A DNA stretch of 15,285 bases from CAXTEJ01 sp964243295 (lineage in GTDB: Bacteria > Actinomycetota > Actinomycetes > Actinomycetales > Angustibacteraceae), in NCBI GenBank assembly GCA_964243295.1, contig CAXTEJ010000069.1, positions 1-15,285 of the forward strand, read 5' to 3'. Position 1 is the stretch's first letter; each line of letters begins with the position of its first letter. The position numbers and the translations under genes are program-made. Of the stretch, positions 5,991 through 14,241 are shown piece after piece. A model generated the notes under the pieces. That model was not told where the DNA came from and ran no database searches. It saw nothing but the letters and a program-made list of their open reading frames with translations.

Positions 5991-7294
5991 GCGGCCGCCC
6001 CCGACAGGTAGCCGTGCTGCTCGAGCTCGTCGATGCAGCCGATGGGGGCGAGCGGCACGACGGCGCCGTGCGGGGCGAGCCCGAAGACCTCGGACGACAG
6101 CACCCGCTCACCGTCGTGGCCGCTGACCTCGCGGATGCTCTCGACCACGCGGGTCATCCGGCCGCCGGTGCTGTAGTCGTTGCGCTTGCGCATGAAGACC
6201 ACGAAGTCCAGCGCGCCGGAGATCAGCATGTGGGTGGCCGCGATGGGCAGCCGCTCGGTCGACTGGATGGCGTAGGTCGCGATGCGGTTGAAGACCTCGA
6301 GCGAGGAGTTCGAGTGGATCGTCGACAGCGACCCGTCGTTGCCCTGGCTCATCGCGTTGAGCATCGTGACGATCTCGTCGCCGAGCACCTCACCGACGAT
6401 CACCCGGTTGGGGTTCTGCCGCAGGCTGCGGCGCACGAGGTCCGACATCGTCACCGCGCCGAGCCCCTCGGAGTTGGCCAGCCGCTCCTCGAACGCCACC
6501 ACGTTGGGGTGCAGGTCCTCGAACTCGTCGAGCCCGAGCTCGAGGGACTTCTCGACGGTGATGACGCGCTCGTGCGGTGCGACCTCGTTGGCGAGCGCCC
6601 GCAGCAGGGTCGTCTTCCCGGAGTTGGTGGGCCCGGCGATCATGAGGTTCTTGCGGGCCCCGACCGCGGCCTTGAAGAACTCCCCCATCTCGGGGGTGAC
6701 GGTGCCGTTGCCGATCAGGTCGGACAAGAACACCTTGCCCAGCCGGGCGCGGCGGATCGACACCGACGGGCGCCGGCACACCCCCTGCACCGCCGACAGC
6801 CGCGAGCCGTCGGGCAGCCGCAGGTCCAGCTGCGGGTTGGCGGCGTCGAACGGCCGCGACGTCAGACCCGAGTGGGCGGCGAGCACCTGCACCAGCTCGA
6901 CGAGCTCGTCGTCGTCCTCGGCGACCGGCGCGACCATCTCGTCGCGCCCGTCGGCGTACTGCACGAAGACGCGGTCGCAGCCGTTGATGTCGATGTTCTC
7001 GACCTCGGGGTCGTCGAGCAGCGGCTGCAGCCGGCCGACGCCGAACAGCGCGGCGTGGATGCCCTGCGCCAGCCGGCCCTCCTCCTCGGCGGTCGCAGGC
7101 ACCTCACCGGCGGCGATCAGCGTGCGGGCGTGGTCCTCGAGCACCTGCACGATCAGCGACCGCGCGTACTCGCGCTCGTCCTCGGCCGACATGGCCGCCA
7201 GGCCGCTGACGGTGTCGCGGCGCCGCTGCTCGGCGAGCCGCTCGGCGACCTGCACGCGCAGCCGCCGGACGAGGTCGTGGTCGTGCGCGCTCAC
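5981..7294 (-). CDS. tadA: TadA/CpaF-type secretion ATPase
   Basis: 437 residues. The GTG at 7294 overlaps the preceding gene as GTGA. Motifs are intact for an active ATPase: Walker A GPTNSGKT at 221-228, an Asp-box-like VITVEKSLEL at 244-253, a Walker B region RVIVGEVLGDE at 297-307 and the His box GSLSTIHSNS at 321-330. The N-terminal domain carries GVGRLQPLLDDPEVENIDING at 85-104 and LDLRLPDGSRLSAV at 156-169, both typical of the CpaF/TadA branch of the type II/IV secretion ATPases. The enzyme is a cytoplasmic hexamer that couples ATP hydrolysis to pilin extrusion through TadB/TadC; bifunctional extension and retraction is reported for some members. The length is usual for actinobacterial TadA. 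Confidence 0.95.
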   Translation of the reverse strand: MSAHDHDLVRRLRVQVAERLAEQRRRDTVSGLAAMSAEDEREYARSLIVQVLEDHARTLIAAGEVPATAEEEGRLAQGIHAALFGVGRLQPLLDDPEVENIDINGCDRVFVQYADGRDEMVAPVAEDDDELVELVQVLAAHSGLTSRPFDAANPQLDLRLPDGSRLSAVQGVCRRPSVSIRRARLGKVFLSDLIGNGTVTPEMGEFFKAAVGARKNLMIAGPTNSGKTTLLRALANEVAPHERVITVEKSLELGLDEFEDLHPNVVAFEERLANSEGLGAVTMSDLVRRSLRQNPNRVIVGEVLGDEIVTMLNAMSQGNDGSLSTIHSNSSLEVFNRIATYAIQSTERLPIAATHMLISGALDFVVFMRKRNDYSTGGRMTRVVESIREVSGHDGERVLSSEVFGLAPHGAVVPLAPIGCIDELEQHGYLSGAAAWA

Positions 7295-8199
7295 GACGCC
7301 ACCTCCAGCGGGCCGGAGCTCGTGCGCTCACGCGGCTCGGCAGGGGTGGTGGCACGGGTCTCAGCACGGACCTCGGCGGGGATCTCGGTGGGCGCAGCGG
7401 CGACGTCGAGCCCGGCGACGACCGGCGCGGGCCGGGTGAACGGCGCGACCACAGCCGCCGCGGCCGCGGCCACCACGGACGCCGAGCGCACGAGCAGCGT
7501 GCGCTCGGGCCGCGAGACGACCGCCCCGTCGAAGATCGCGGCGCCCTTGGCGTCGTGCGACAGCTGCCAGACGTGGTCGGGTGCGTGCTCCTGGCGGGCC
7601 AGCGCCTCGTGCACCGCGCGGACGTCGCCGGCCTGCTGGGCGTCGGCCACGACCAGGACGGCGGTGCGGACGGCGTCGACCGACGACGAGCGCAGCGTCG
7701 TGGTGAGCGCCGCCAGCCGCTCACGGGTGTGGAAGACCGACGCCACGCTGGGCCGGCAGACGAGCACCACGAGGTGGGCGCTTCGCAGCAGCGGCAGCGT
7801 CGGCGCGCCCGGGCCGACCCGGCCGAGGTCGGCGACGACATCGGTGCCCTCGAGGTTCGCGAGCAGCCCGCCGAGCGCCGGCCACAGCGGGTCGAGCCCC
7901 ACACCCTGCTCGGGGCTGCGCAGCCCGACGAGGACGTCGAGCCCGCCGACCACCTGCTGCAGGTGGGGCGTCAGCGACCCGGCGCTCAGGCCGTGCCGCG
8001 CGGCCGCCGCCATCGACACCAGGCCGACCTCGGGGTCGGGCGGCGGCCCGGCGGGGGTGGGCATGCGCAGCGCGACGTCGCCGCCGGCGGTGTCGCAGTC
8101 GGCGAGCAGCACGGGCCGGGGCCACAGCGCGGCGAGCGCGAGGGCCGCGGTGGTGACGCCCGGGGCGCCCTTGGCGGAGGCGATCGCGACGAGCGCCAT
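7291..8199 (-). CDS. CpaE/TadZ-like P-loop protein with non-canonical Walker A
   Basis: 302 residues. The ATG at 8199 overlaps the upstream stop by one base (TGATG). The N-terminus, VAIASAKGAPGVTTAALALA, is the MinD/ParA-type loop. The signature lysine (K10) is kept, but the P-loop lysine before the Thr pair is Val15 (GAPGVTT rather than GGVGKTT). The DCD at 34-36 and VVADLG at 122-127 match the switch I-like and switch II positions. The region 131-230 has the alternating strand/helix pattern of the fold. About 70 Ala/Val/Pro-rich residues at the C-terminus are probably disordered or a tether. TadZ/CpaE proteins place the Tad apparatus at a cell pole; a degenerate loop suggests weak or no ATP hydrolysis. 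The same loop form is, to my knowledge, common in actinobacterial Tad loci. Confidence 0.85.
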   Translation of the reverse strand: MALVAIASAKGAPGVTTAALALAALWPRPVLLADCDTAGGDVALRMPTPAGPPPDPEVGLVSMAAAARHGLSAGSLTPHLQQVVGGLDVLVGLRSPEQGVGLDPLWPALGGLLANLEGTDVVADLGRVGPGAPTLPLLRSAHLVVLVCRPSVASVFHTRERLAALTTTLRSSSVDAVRTAVLVVADAQQAGDVRAVHEALARQEHAPDHVWQLSHDAKGAAIFDGAVVSRPERTLLVRSASVVAAAAAAVVAPFTRPAPVVAGLDVAAAPTEIPAEVRAETRATTPAEPRERTSSGPLEVAS

Positions 8200-8903
8200 C
8201 AGCCCACCGTCGTCTTGGTGCCCGGCGGCAGCAGCACCACGGCGGCGGTGCCGCCTGAGGACGCCGCGGCGACGTCGGCCGCGGCGTCGCGCGGCACGAC
8301 GACCGAGATGGACAGCCCGTTCGAGCGCGCGATGTCGGTGCTCTCCCTGCCGGCGGTGGCGCTGGTGGCGCCGCTCACGATCTTCGCGGCCTTGACGAGG
8401 ACCACGGGGGCGCCGTCCGAGCCGCGCGTGGGCACCGACAGCACCTGGACCACGGCCGCGTAGGGCAGCGGCTCGGCGGGCGCCTGCGCGTCGGTGAGCG
8501 CGATGCCCACCACCGCCGAGTCGGCCGGCACCGAGGGCTCGTCCTCGATCATGGAACTCGTCACCAGGGTGCCTGCCGGCAGCGAGTTCCTGGCGTAGTG
8601 GCCGACCACCAGGCTCCTGCGCGTCAGCAGCTTCGCCTCGTCGCCGCCGGCGAGGGCTAAAAGCGTCACGTCCTCCTTGGTGATCTGCTCACCCGCCCCG
8701 ACGTCGCGGGACAGCGCGAGGTAGTCGACCCGCTCACCAGACCGCAGGGCGATGAGGCCGCTGACCAGGGCACCACCGAGGATGAGCAGCACGGCCAGCG
8801 CGGCCAGCGCGGGACGACGGTCTCGGGTGGGCACCGGCAGCCGCCCGGCGGGTGCGGCGGACGCCCGTCGCGGGGTCCGCGGGGCGCTCGTGGTCGAGGA
8901 CAT
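8199..8903 (-). CDS. cpaB: CpaB-like SAF-domain pilus assembly protein
   Basis: 234 residues. The ATG at 8903 follows an AGAGG ribosome site about six bases upstream. Layout: a Pro/Arg-rich cytoplasmic tail (1-30), one membrane helix (about 31-53), then a SAF domain (about 57-120) with LALSRDVGAGEQITKEDVTLLAL and RNSLPAGTLVTSSMI. A second small beta domain includes VGIALTDAQAPAEPL and VVQVLSVP. This is the RcpC/CpaB architecture. In Gram-negative Tad systems the protein is periplasmic and works with the secretin. Here, with no outer membrane, it probably organises the exit path in the cell envelope or binds peptidoglycan; that is inference. It is the first gene of the Tad operon and the operon promoter should lie in the adjacent spacer. 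Confidence 0.88.
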   Translation of the reverse strand: MSSTTSAPRTPRRASAAPAGRLPVPTRDRRPALAALAVLLILGGALVSGLIALRSGERVDYLALSRDVGAGEQITKEDVTLLALAGGDEAKLLTRRSLVVGHYARNSLPAGTLVTSSMIEDEPSVPADSAVVGIALTDAQAPAEPLPYAAVVQVLSVPTRGSDGAPVVLVKAAKIVSGATSATAGRESTDIARSNGLSISVVVPRDAAADVAAASSGGTAAVVLLPPGTKTTVG

Positions 8904-9237
8904 GCAACCTCTTCGTGTGGGTGCGGAGCACCGTGGGGACCCCGCCGCGCCAGCCCCCGTCCCGGCGTCGAGAGGCCCGTGATCAGCGCTCTCGACGGCG
9001 AGGCTACAACATGGCGATCACCTCGATGTGGCGTTCTGGTGGCCTTCGTCGCGCTCCACGCGAGACCCTCACCTGATCGGGGCAACGCCCGGACGCGCTG
9101 CCCGGAGTTGGTTGCGCCGCCCCGGGGCCGATGCCAAGGTGATCCCCAGCGGCCGCCGGCCGTGCACCGTCGCCGGGATGGGCCGTCTGCGCCACAGCCC
9201 GTGCGACCGACAGCAAGCTGCCAGAGGGGACCAGCGC
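8904..9237. other. Divergent intergenic region between the Tad operon and the WXG100 gene
   Basis: 334 bp without a convincing gene. It should hold the promoters for both directions. For the Tad side, TAGCCT (minus strand, 9006-9001) fits a TANNNT -10 but has no good -35. For the plus side, between 9007 and the start codon there is no TA dinucleotide at all, so a standard -10 box is impossible there. A TTGCGC/CAAGGT pair with 17-nt spacing is the best candidate. No terminator-like hairpin of note was seen. Confidence 0.6.
9112..9140 (+). promoter_or_regulatory. Weak candidate promoter for the WXG100-like gene
   Basis: TTGCGC at 9112-9117 and CAAGGT at 9135-9140 are separated by 17 bases, the right spacing for a housekeeping sigma factor. 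The -10 lacks the usual TA start. It would give a leader of about 90 nt. This is the best candidate in the spacer but remains speculative. Confidence 0.2.
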
Positions 9238-9531
9238 ATGCCCAACATGAACGTCACGTACGCCGACATGGAGACCGCGTCGTCGCAGCTCAAGAACGGC
9301 CAGTCCGACATCGAGAGCAAGCTCGCGCAGCTCAAGGGGATGATCGACAACCTCGTCAACGAGGGCTACGTGACCGACAGCTCGTCGAAGGCGTTCGACT
9401 CGTCCTACACCGAGTTCAACGACGGCATCCGCAAGACCGTCGAGGGTCTGGACGGCATGAGCCAGTACCTCACGCAGGCCAGCAACGCCCTGCGCAGCAC
9501 CGACGAGGAGCTGGCCAAGGGCCTCAGCTGA
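9238..9531 (+). CDS. WXG100-like small secreted protein (ESAT-6 superfamily)
   Basis: 97 residues. The ATG at 9238 is chosen over upstream in-frame ATGs because AGAGGGGA lies about 9 bases before it and the conserved domain begins right after it. The sequence is predicted to be two long helices (about 7-38 and 49-94) joined by a turn NEGYVTDSSS. The turn sits exactly where WXG100 proteins carry Trp-X-Gly; here it is GYV. The flanks (LKGMIDNLVNEGYVTDSSSKAFDSSYTEFNDGIRKTVEGLDGMSQYL, read in parts) fit an actinobacterial WXG100 group that lacks the tryptophan. Such proteins are exported as helical-hairpin dimers by type VII secretion and are often partners of larger effectors. The C-terminus has no YxxxD/E signal. 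It is transcribed towards the EssC/EccC-type motor gene, with which it shares a terminator. Confidence 0.88.
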   Translation: MPNMNVTYADMETASSQLKNGQSDIESKLAQLKGMIDNLVNEGYVTDSSSKAFDSSYTEFNDGIRKTVEGLDGMSQYLTQASNALRSTDEELAKGLS

Positions 9532-9547
9532 TCGAGCCGCACCCAGC

Positions 9548-9590
9548 ACGCGAAGGACCCGTCGCCCCGGGGGCGACGGGTCCTTCGCGT
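9548..9590. terminator. Perfect 20-bp hairpin between convergent genes (bidirectional terminator)
   Basis: Arms 9548-9567 and 9571-9590 are exactly complementary with a 3-nt loop (CGG). The hairpin sits 16 nt after the WXG100 stop and 14 nt after the motor-gene stop on the other strand, so it can serve both. No T-run follows on either side, which is usual for hairpin terminators of GC-rich actinobacteria. Confidence 0.88.
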
Positions 9591-9604
9591 CGTGGGGGTG
9601 CGAC

Positions 9605-12600
9605 TCAGCGGGCGGTCGTCAGCGGCACCTGCACGGTGACGAGCTCGCCGCTGCCGTCGTGCACCATCGCTCGTCCCGGCGAGACGGTCGAGCCGACGCT
9701 GCTGCGGGGAAGGCGCACGCCGACCAGGTCGCCGTCGGTGATCTGCTGGGGACTGAGCAGCGCGCCGTGCCGGTTCTTGCGGATGTCGACCTGCCACCCG
9801 GTGAAGCCCCCGCACACCTCCGAGACGTTGCCGGCGATGACGACGGCGCGACGGCGGTCCTGCGCGGTGCGCACGACCTCGCGCAGGTAGTCCTTGCCGG
9901 TGCACTCGCGCACCAGCTCGGCGTCGTCGACCACGAGCGCGACCGGGCCGGTGCCGCCGTCCAGCAGGGGTCGCAGCTGGTCCTCGGTGAGGTCGTCGAC
10001 GGCCAGCACCGCCCGCACGCCGGCGACGCCGTCGAGCTCGCGCAGCGGCGAGCTGCGCGGGGTGACCACGACCAGCTCGGTGCCGCCGACCAGCAGCGAG
10101 CGCGCCATGGTGAGCAGCACGGTGCTGCGCCCCGACTTGCCCGGCCCGGCCACCACGAAGGTGGCGGCGTAGCCCGCGAGGTCGGCGCCGCGGGTGACCA
10201 GCTCGTCGCCGCCGACGCCGAGCATCGCCCACAGCGGCGGGGGTGCGTCGTCGGGGTCCTCGCGCATGCCCCACGCCTCCTCGAAGCCCAGCCGCGCCGG
10301 CAGGACGTCGACCCGGAACGCCCGCCGCGCGCGCGGCACGGCCCGGTCGCGCTCGCGGACGACGGCAGCCAGCCGCTCGATGGCGGCGGCCTGCGCGGCA
10401 CCGGCGGGGTCGACGTCCAGCAGCGCGACGTGGGTCTCGACCGCCGACTCGGCACGGAACCCGCGGCCGGGCGGCATGGCGTCAGGGACGTTCTTCGGCC
10501 GGATGCCGGCGAGCGAGAAGTCGGTCTTGTCGGGCAGCCGCAGCACCAGCTTGTCCTCGGTGAGCGCCGCGACACGGCCGGACAGCAGCTGCCGGTCGCC
10601 GGCGATGACGAGGTGGACGCCCGCTGACGCGCCCTCGCGCAGCAGCATCAGCACGACGTCGGTGAGGCGCCCGGCGTCGATCTCGCCCAGCGAGCTGAGG
10701 AAGCCCTCCCACCGGTCGAGCAGCAGCACGACGTGGGAGAGCCGCTCGCCCTCGGGGACGGCGCGGCGCTGCTCGGTGACGTCGGCCCAGCCGCCGTCGG
10801 CGAGCACGTCCTGGCGGCGGGCCACCTCGGCCGCGAGCCGGGTCAGCAGCCGCTGCGCCCGCTCGGTCTGGGTGCGCTGCACGACGGCACCGCACTGCGG
10901 CAGCCTGACCAGCGGCAGCAGCGCGCCGTTACCGCAGTCGAGGCCGAACAGGTGGACGTCGGCCGACGACACCCGCTCGGCGAGCGCGTAGGCGATCGAC
11001 CGCAGCGCCTGCGACCGGCCGCTGCGGGGGCCGCCGATGATGAACGTGTGGCCGAGGGTGGCCAGGTCGATGACGGCCGGACGCCGGGCCTGCTGCGACG
11101 GCAGGTCCTCCAGCGCCCAGGCGACGGCCGGCAGCGCACCCGGGGCGGTGCCCGTGGCCGGCGGGGCGGGCAGGTCGGACAGCAGCAGGGCCTCGGGCAG
11201 CGCGGGCAGCCACGGGCTGTGCTGGGCTGGCACGCCCGCGACGTCGGTCGCCTCGCGGACGGCCGCGACGAGGGCGGCGAGGTCGGTGTCGTCGGCCTGG
11301 TCCTGCAGCCGCTCGCGCGGGGGCTGCGGTGCGGAGCGGGGCAGCTGGTCCCACGCGAGGCCCTGCGCCCAGACCGCGGCCGGTGCCGACGTCCGGACGC
11401 CGGGCCGCCGGCCACCGACGCGACCGGCCTGGAACGGCACGAGGCTGGTCGCACCGAGGCGGACGTACGCGCGTCCGGGGGTGGCCTTGGAGATGCGCGC
11501 GGCGTCGGGGGCGTCGATGACGTCGGTGCTCTCGGAGCCGTCGGTCACGCGCAGCGCGATGCGCAGGTTGGTGTTGGCGCGGATCTCGGGCGACACCACG
11601 CCGGAGGGCCGCTGGGTGGCGAGGATCAGGTGGATGCCGAGCGAGCGCCCGCGCTGGGCGACGTTGACCAGGCCGCTGACGAAGTCGGGCAGCTCGCGCG
11701 CCATTGAGGCGAACTCGTCGATGACGATGAGCAGCCGCGGCAGCGGCACCAGCCCGCCGTCGCGGTCGAGCAGGTCGGTGTAGTCCTCGATGTCCTTGGC
11801 GCCGGCGTCGGCGAGCAGGTGCTCGCGGCGGCGCAGCTCGGCGGCCAGCGACTCCAGCGCCCGCCCGACCAGGTGGGTGTCGAGGTCGGTGACCATGCCG
11901 ACGGTGTGCGGCAGCCGCACGCAGTCCTTGAAGGCCGACCCGCCCTTGTAGTCCACGAGCACGAACGTCATGGCGTCGGGCCGGTTCGCGATGGCGAGCG
12001 AGGCCACGATGGTCTGCAGCAGCTCGGACTTGCCCGAGCCGGTGGTGCCGGCGACCAGGCCGTGCGGGCCGTCGCGGCGCAGGTCGAGCGAGAACGCGCC
12101 GTCGAGCGACTCGCCCACGACCGCCTCGGTGGTGCGGCCACCGAGCGCCCACCGGGCGACGATCGCCTGCGCCGTCGGCGGTTCGAGCCCCACGACGTCC
12201 AGCAGCCGCGAGGACGACGGCACCGCGCTGTCGTCGCCGGTGTCACTCACGTCGCGCACCGGCGCGAGGCTGCGCGCCACCCGCTCGCAGAAGGTGGGCG
12301 TGACCAGGTCGGGGCGCACGCCCTCGACGACGTCCGAGCGCTGCCGGCTGACCCGCAGCGTGCCACCCGGCTGCTCGACGACCACGGCGTCGCACTCCTC
12401 GGGCAGCAGCCGCTCGTCGGCGTCCAGGCAGATCGACAGCACCCCGACGGCGGGCCCCTGCTTGAGGATGGTGATCACGCCGGGCAGCGACCGCAGCCGG
12501 CGCGCGCCGTCCAGCACCACCACGACGTCGGGGTCGGCGAAGGTGGTCGTGGCGGCGCCGGCGCTCTTGCGGGTGGCTCCCTGCCGGGCGGAGATCAGGG

Positions 12601-14122
12601 CGCCGAGCTCGCCGACCCGGCGGGCCAGGCTCTCGGTGTCGGTGCCGAGCAGCACGGTGACGTCGTGGCCCTCGCCCGGCCGCGCGTGCGGCAGCCAGCG
12701 CACCCACTCCCAGTCCTCACGCGCGCGTGGGTCGGTCAGCACCCACACCTGCACGTCGCGCGGGCTCTGCAGCACCGCGAGCTGGGCGACCGACCACGCG
12801 GCGAGCCGGCGCGGCAGCTCACCGCGCCCGGCGACGCCCACCACCCCGGCCTCGCGCAGCGGCACCGTCACCGGCACGTCGCGCGCCTGCCACGTCACCA
12901 GGCGCCGGTGCTCGAGCTGGGCGGGGTCCTCGAGCACCACCTCGGAGGGCAGGTCGGCGGTGCCGAAGCGCAGCAGCAGGTGGTCGGGATCGGTGCGCCG
13001 CCGCTCCCACAGCCGGGCGCGCGGGCCGGTGGCGACGAGCAGCGTGGCCCCGGCGTCCGGGGCCTGGGCGCGGCGGTCGACCCGCTCGCGCTCGAGCGCC
13101 TCGTCGGCCTCGGCGGTGATGGCAGAGGTGAGCCGGCGCCACGTCGCCATGGCCTCGACGTACTGCCGCTTGCCGTTGCGGCGCTCGTAGACGTAGCTGC
13201 CGATCGCGGTGACCGGTGAGAGCAGCCCGAACAGCAGGTAGTACCACTTCCCGAAGATCAGGGCCATGGGCACGCACATGAGCAGCGGCGCCACCATCAT
13301 CAACAGCGGCAGCCCCCGCTTGCTGGGGGGCGTCGGCTCCTTGGGCAGCCGGAAGGCGGTCTGCCGCAGCGGTGGCAGCAGCCGCGGTGGCCGGTTGTAG
13401 TCGAGCCCGGCGCCGTCCTCGGACGGCGTCAGCGCGGCGTCCGGTGGCGTCGGGGCCGACACCTCCAGCAGCACCGACCCCAGCCGCAGCTGCTGCCCGG
13501 CCGCCCAGTCGCTCTCGCCGTCGAGCGCCTCACCCTCCAGCCGGCCCTCGGCGCCGTCCTCGCAGCGCACCCGGATGCCACCGTCGACGTCGACGGTGAC
13601 GGTGGCGACCACCGGGCCGAGGTCGGGGTCGTCCAGCACGACCCCGCACGTCGGGTGGGTGCCGATGCTCCACTCCCCCGCCGCCAGGCGGTGGACGACA
13701 CCGCTGCCGGGCCCGCTGGTCACGCGCAGGTCGACGCTGCCCACCGGCTCGGGCACCAGGCACCCCGACGGGTCGTCGAGGCTGACGACGACGCCCTCGC
13801 GCACCGGCGACCCGCCGAGCGGGGCGTCGGCGTCGAGCAGCTGGCCGTGGACGAACGCGCGCAGCCGGTGCGGGTCGTCCTGGACGGCGACCGAGCCGGT
13901 GGCCGTGAGGGCGTGCGCGGCACGCCGGGCCGCGAGCGAGACGACGCGCGCGGTGCCCGCGACAGCGGCCAGCGCCCCGTCCTGCGGCTCGTCGGGCAGG
14001 TCGCGCACGCTGCCCGCGAGCGCGCGCACGACAGCGCGAAGGGGCGTGCCGGCGTCCGCCTCGAGCACGACGTCGCGCCGCTCGCCCGGCGCGGGATCGA
14101 CGACGGTCACGGTCAGGCGCAC
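9605..14122 (-). CDS. eccC: Type VII secretion motor ATPase of EssC/EccC type (FtsK/SpoIIIE family, FHA-like N-terminus)
   Basis: 1505 residues from the GTG at 14122. The domain begins with RLTVTVVDP there; the frame extends to 14227, but the extra residues are unlike the family. N-terminal part: a beta-rich segment (about 1-120), then an FHA-like domain (about 130-223) around EWSIGTHPTCGVVLDDPDLG. Two membrane helices follow (about 271-290 and 293-312), then the motor. ATPase D1 is complete: Walker A GTTGSGKS at 692-699 and Walker B LLIVIDEFA at 797-805. D2 has GGPRSGRS at 1030-1037 and VVLLLDRWE at 1131-1139. D3 has GPGKSGRS at 1326-1333 and VALVVDDAE at 1394-1402. The P-loop lysine is Arg in D2 and D3, so D1 is the likely hydrolysing site. 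The family moves Esx-type substrates across the membrane. One long chain with FHA domains is the EssC/YukBA layout rather than mycobacterial EccCa/Cb. It is divergent from the 14242 gene. Confidence 0.93.
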   Translation of the reverse strand: MRLTVTVVDPAPGERRDVVLEADAGTPLRAVVRALAGSVRDLPDEPQDGALAAVAGTARVVSLAARRAAHALTATGSVAVQDDPHRLRAFVHGQLLDADAPLGGSPVREGVVVSLDDPSGCLVPEPVGSVDLRVTSGPGSGVVHRLAAGEWSIGTHPTCGVVLDDPDLGPVVATVTVDVDGGIRVRCEDGAEGRLEGEALDGESDWAAGQQLRLGSVLLEVSAPTPPDAALTPSEDGAGLDYNRPPRLLPPLRQTAFRLPKEPTPPSKRGLPLLMMVAPLLMCVPMALIFGKWYYLLFGLLSPVTAIGSYVYERRNGKRQYVEAMATWRRLTSAITAEADEALERERVDRRAQAPDAGATLLVATGPRARLWERRRTDPDHLLLRFGTADLPSEVVLEDPAQLEHRRLVTWQARDVPVTVPLREAGVVGVAGRGELPRRLAAWSVAQLAVLQSPRDVQVWVLTDPRAREDWEWVRWLPHARPGEGHDVTVLLGTDTESLARRVGELGALISARQGATRKSAGAATTTFADPDVVVVLDGARRLRSLPGVITILKQGPAVGVLSICLDADERLLPEECDAVVVEQPGGTLRVSRQRSDVVEGVRPDLVTPTFCERVARSLAPVRDVSDTGDDSAVPSSSRLLDVVGLEPPTAQAIVARWALGGRTTEAVVGESLDGAFSLDLRRDGPHGLVAGTTGSGKSELLQTIVASLAIANRPDAMTFVLVDYKGGSAFKDCVRLPHTVGMVTDLDTHLVGRALESLAAELRRREHLLADAGAKDIEDYTDLLDRDGGLVPLPRLLIVIDEFASMARELPDFVSGLVNVAQRGRSLGIHLILATQRPSGVVSPEIRANTNLRIALRVTDGSESTDVIDAPDAARISKATPGRAYVRLGATSLVPFQAGRVGGRRPGVRTSAPAAVWAQGLAWDQLPRSAPQPPRERLQDQADDTDLAALVAAVREATDVAGVPAQHSPWLPALPEALLLSDLPAPPATGTAPGALPAVAWALEDLPSQQARRPAVIDLATLGHTFIIGGPRSGRSQALRSIAYALAERVSSADVHLFGLDCGNGALLPLVRLPQCGAVVQRTQTERAQRLLTRLAAEVARRQDVLADGGWADVTEQRRAVPEGERLSHVVLLLDRWEGFLSSLGEIDAGRLTDVVLMLLREGASAGVHLVIAGDRQLLSGRVAALTEDKLVLRLPDKTDFSLAGIRPKNVPDAMPPGRGFRAESAVETHVALLDVDPAGAAQAAAIERLAAVVRERDRAVPRARRAFRVDVLPARLGFEEAWGMREDPDDAPPPLWAMLGVGGDELVTRGADLAGYAATFVVAGPGKSGRSTVLLTMARSLLVGGTELVVVTPRSSPLRELDGVAGVRAVLAVDDLTEDQLRPLLDGGTGPVALVVDDAELVRECTGKDYLREVVRTAQDRRRAVVIAGNVSEVCGGFTGWQVDIRKNRHGALLSPQQITDGDLVGVRLPRSSVGSTVSPGRAMVHDGSGELVTVQVPLTTAR

Positions 14123-14128
14123 GGCGCC

Positions 14129-14134
14129 ACAGTA
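14129..14134 (-). promoter_or_regulatory. Possible -10 element for a leaderless motor-gene transcript
   Basis: TACTGT on the minus strand ends 7 nt before the chosen GTG and matches TANNNT. No ribosome site precedes that GTG. Together these suggest transcription may start at or next to the start codon, as is common in actinobacteria. No good -35 was found. Confidence 0.3.
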
Positions 14135-14188
14135 AGCCGGACGGGGTGGGTTCGGTGATCTCTTCGCCCCCGGGGCACCCGTCCTGGC

Positions 14189-14194
14189 TACGAT
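14189..14194 (+). promoter_or_regulatory. Possible -10 element for the 14242 operon
   Basis: TACGAT with TGGC just upstream, about 48 nt before the start codon, in the short divergent spacer (14123-14241). It is the same hexamer as the candidate before the lipoprotein gene. The -35 region is not convincing. Confidence 0.35.
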
Positions 14195-14241
14195 CGGGGT
14201 CGCACCCACGAGCAGGACACTGACCACACCAGGGGGATGGC

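Noticed and set aside
3805..8395. Long plus-strand open frames (3805-4905, 4902-6011, 6014-8395) opposite the Tad genes
   Set aside because: They mirror the clear TadA/B/C, CpaE and Flp genes, have Arg/His/Gln-rich composition without domains, and arise from GC-rich third positions.
9028..9237. N-terminal extension of the WXG100-like gene from an upstream ATG
   Set aside because: Sequence has no similarity to the family, and a ribosome site precedes the ATG at 9238.
9004..9549. 181-codon minus-strand frame over the WXG100-like gene
   Set aside because: Low-complexity shadow of a well-supported plus-strand gene; it would also cross the terminator hairpin.
9659..13219. Plus-strand open frames opposite the motor gene (9659-10627, 10733-11707, 11819-13219)
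   Set aside because: They lie antisense to conserved ATPase motifs and show no recognisable protein features.
14123..14227. Upstream ATG at 14227 as start of the motor gene
   Set aside because: It would leave 14 bp to the divergent gene, removing room for both promoters, and the added residues do not resemble the family.
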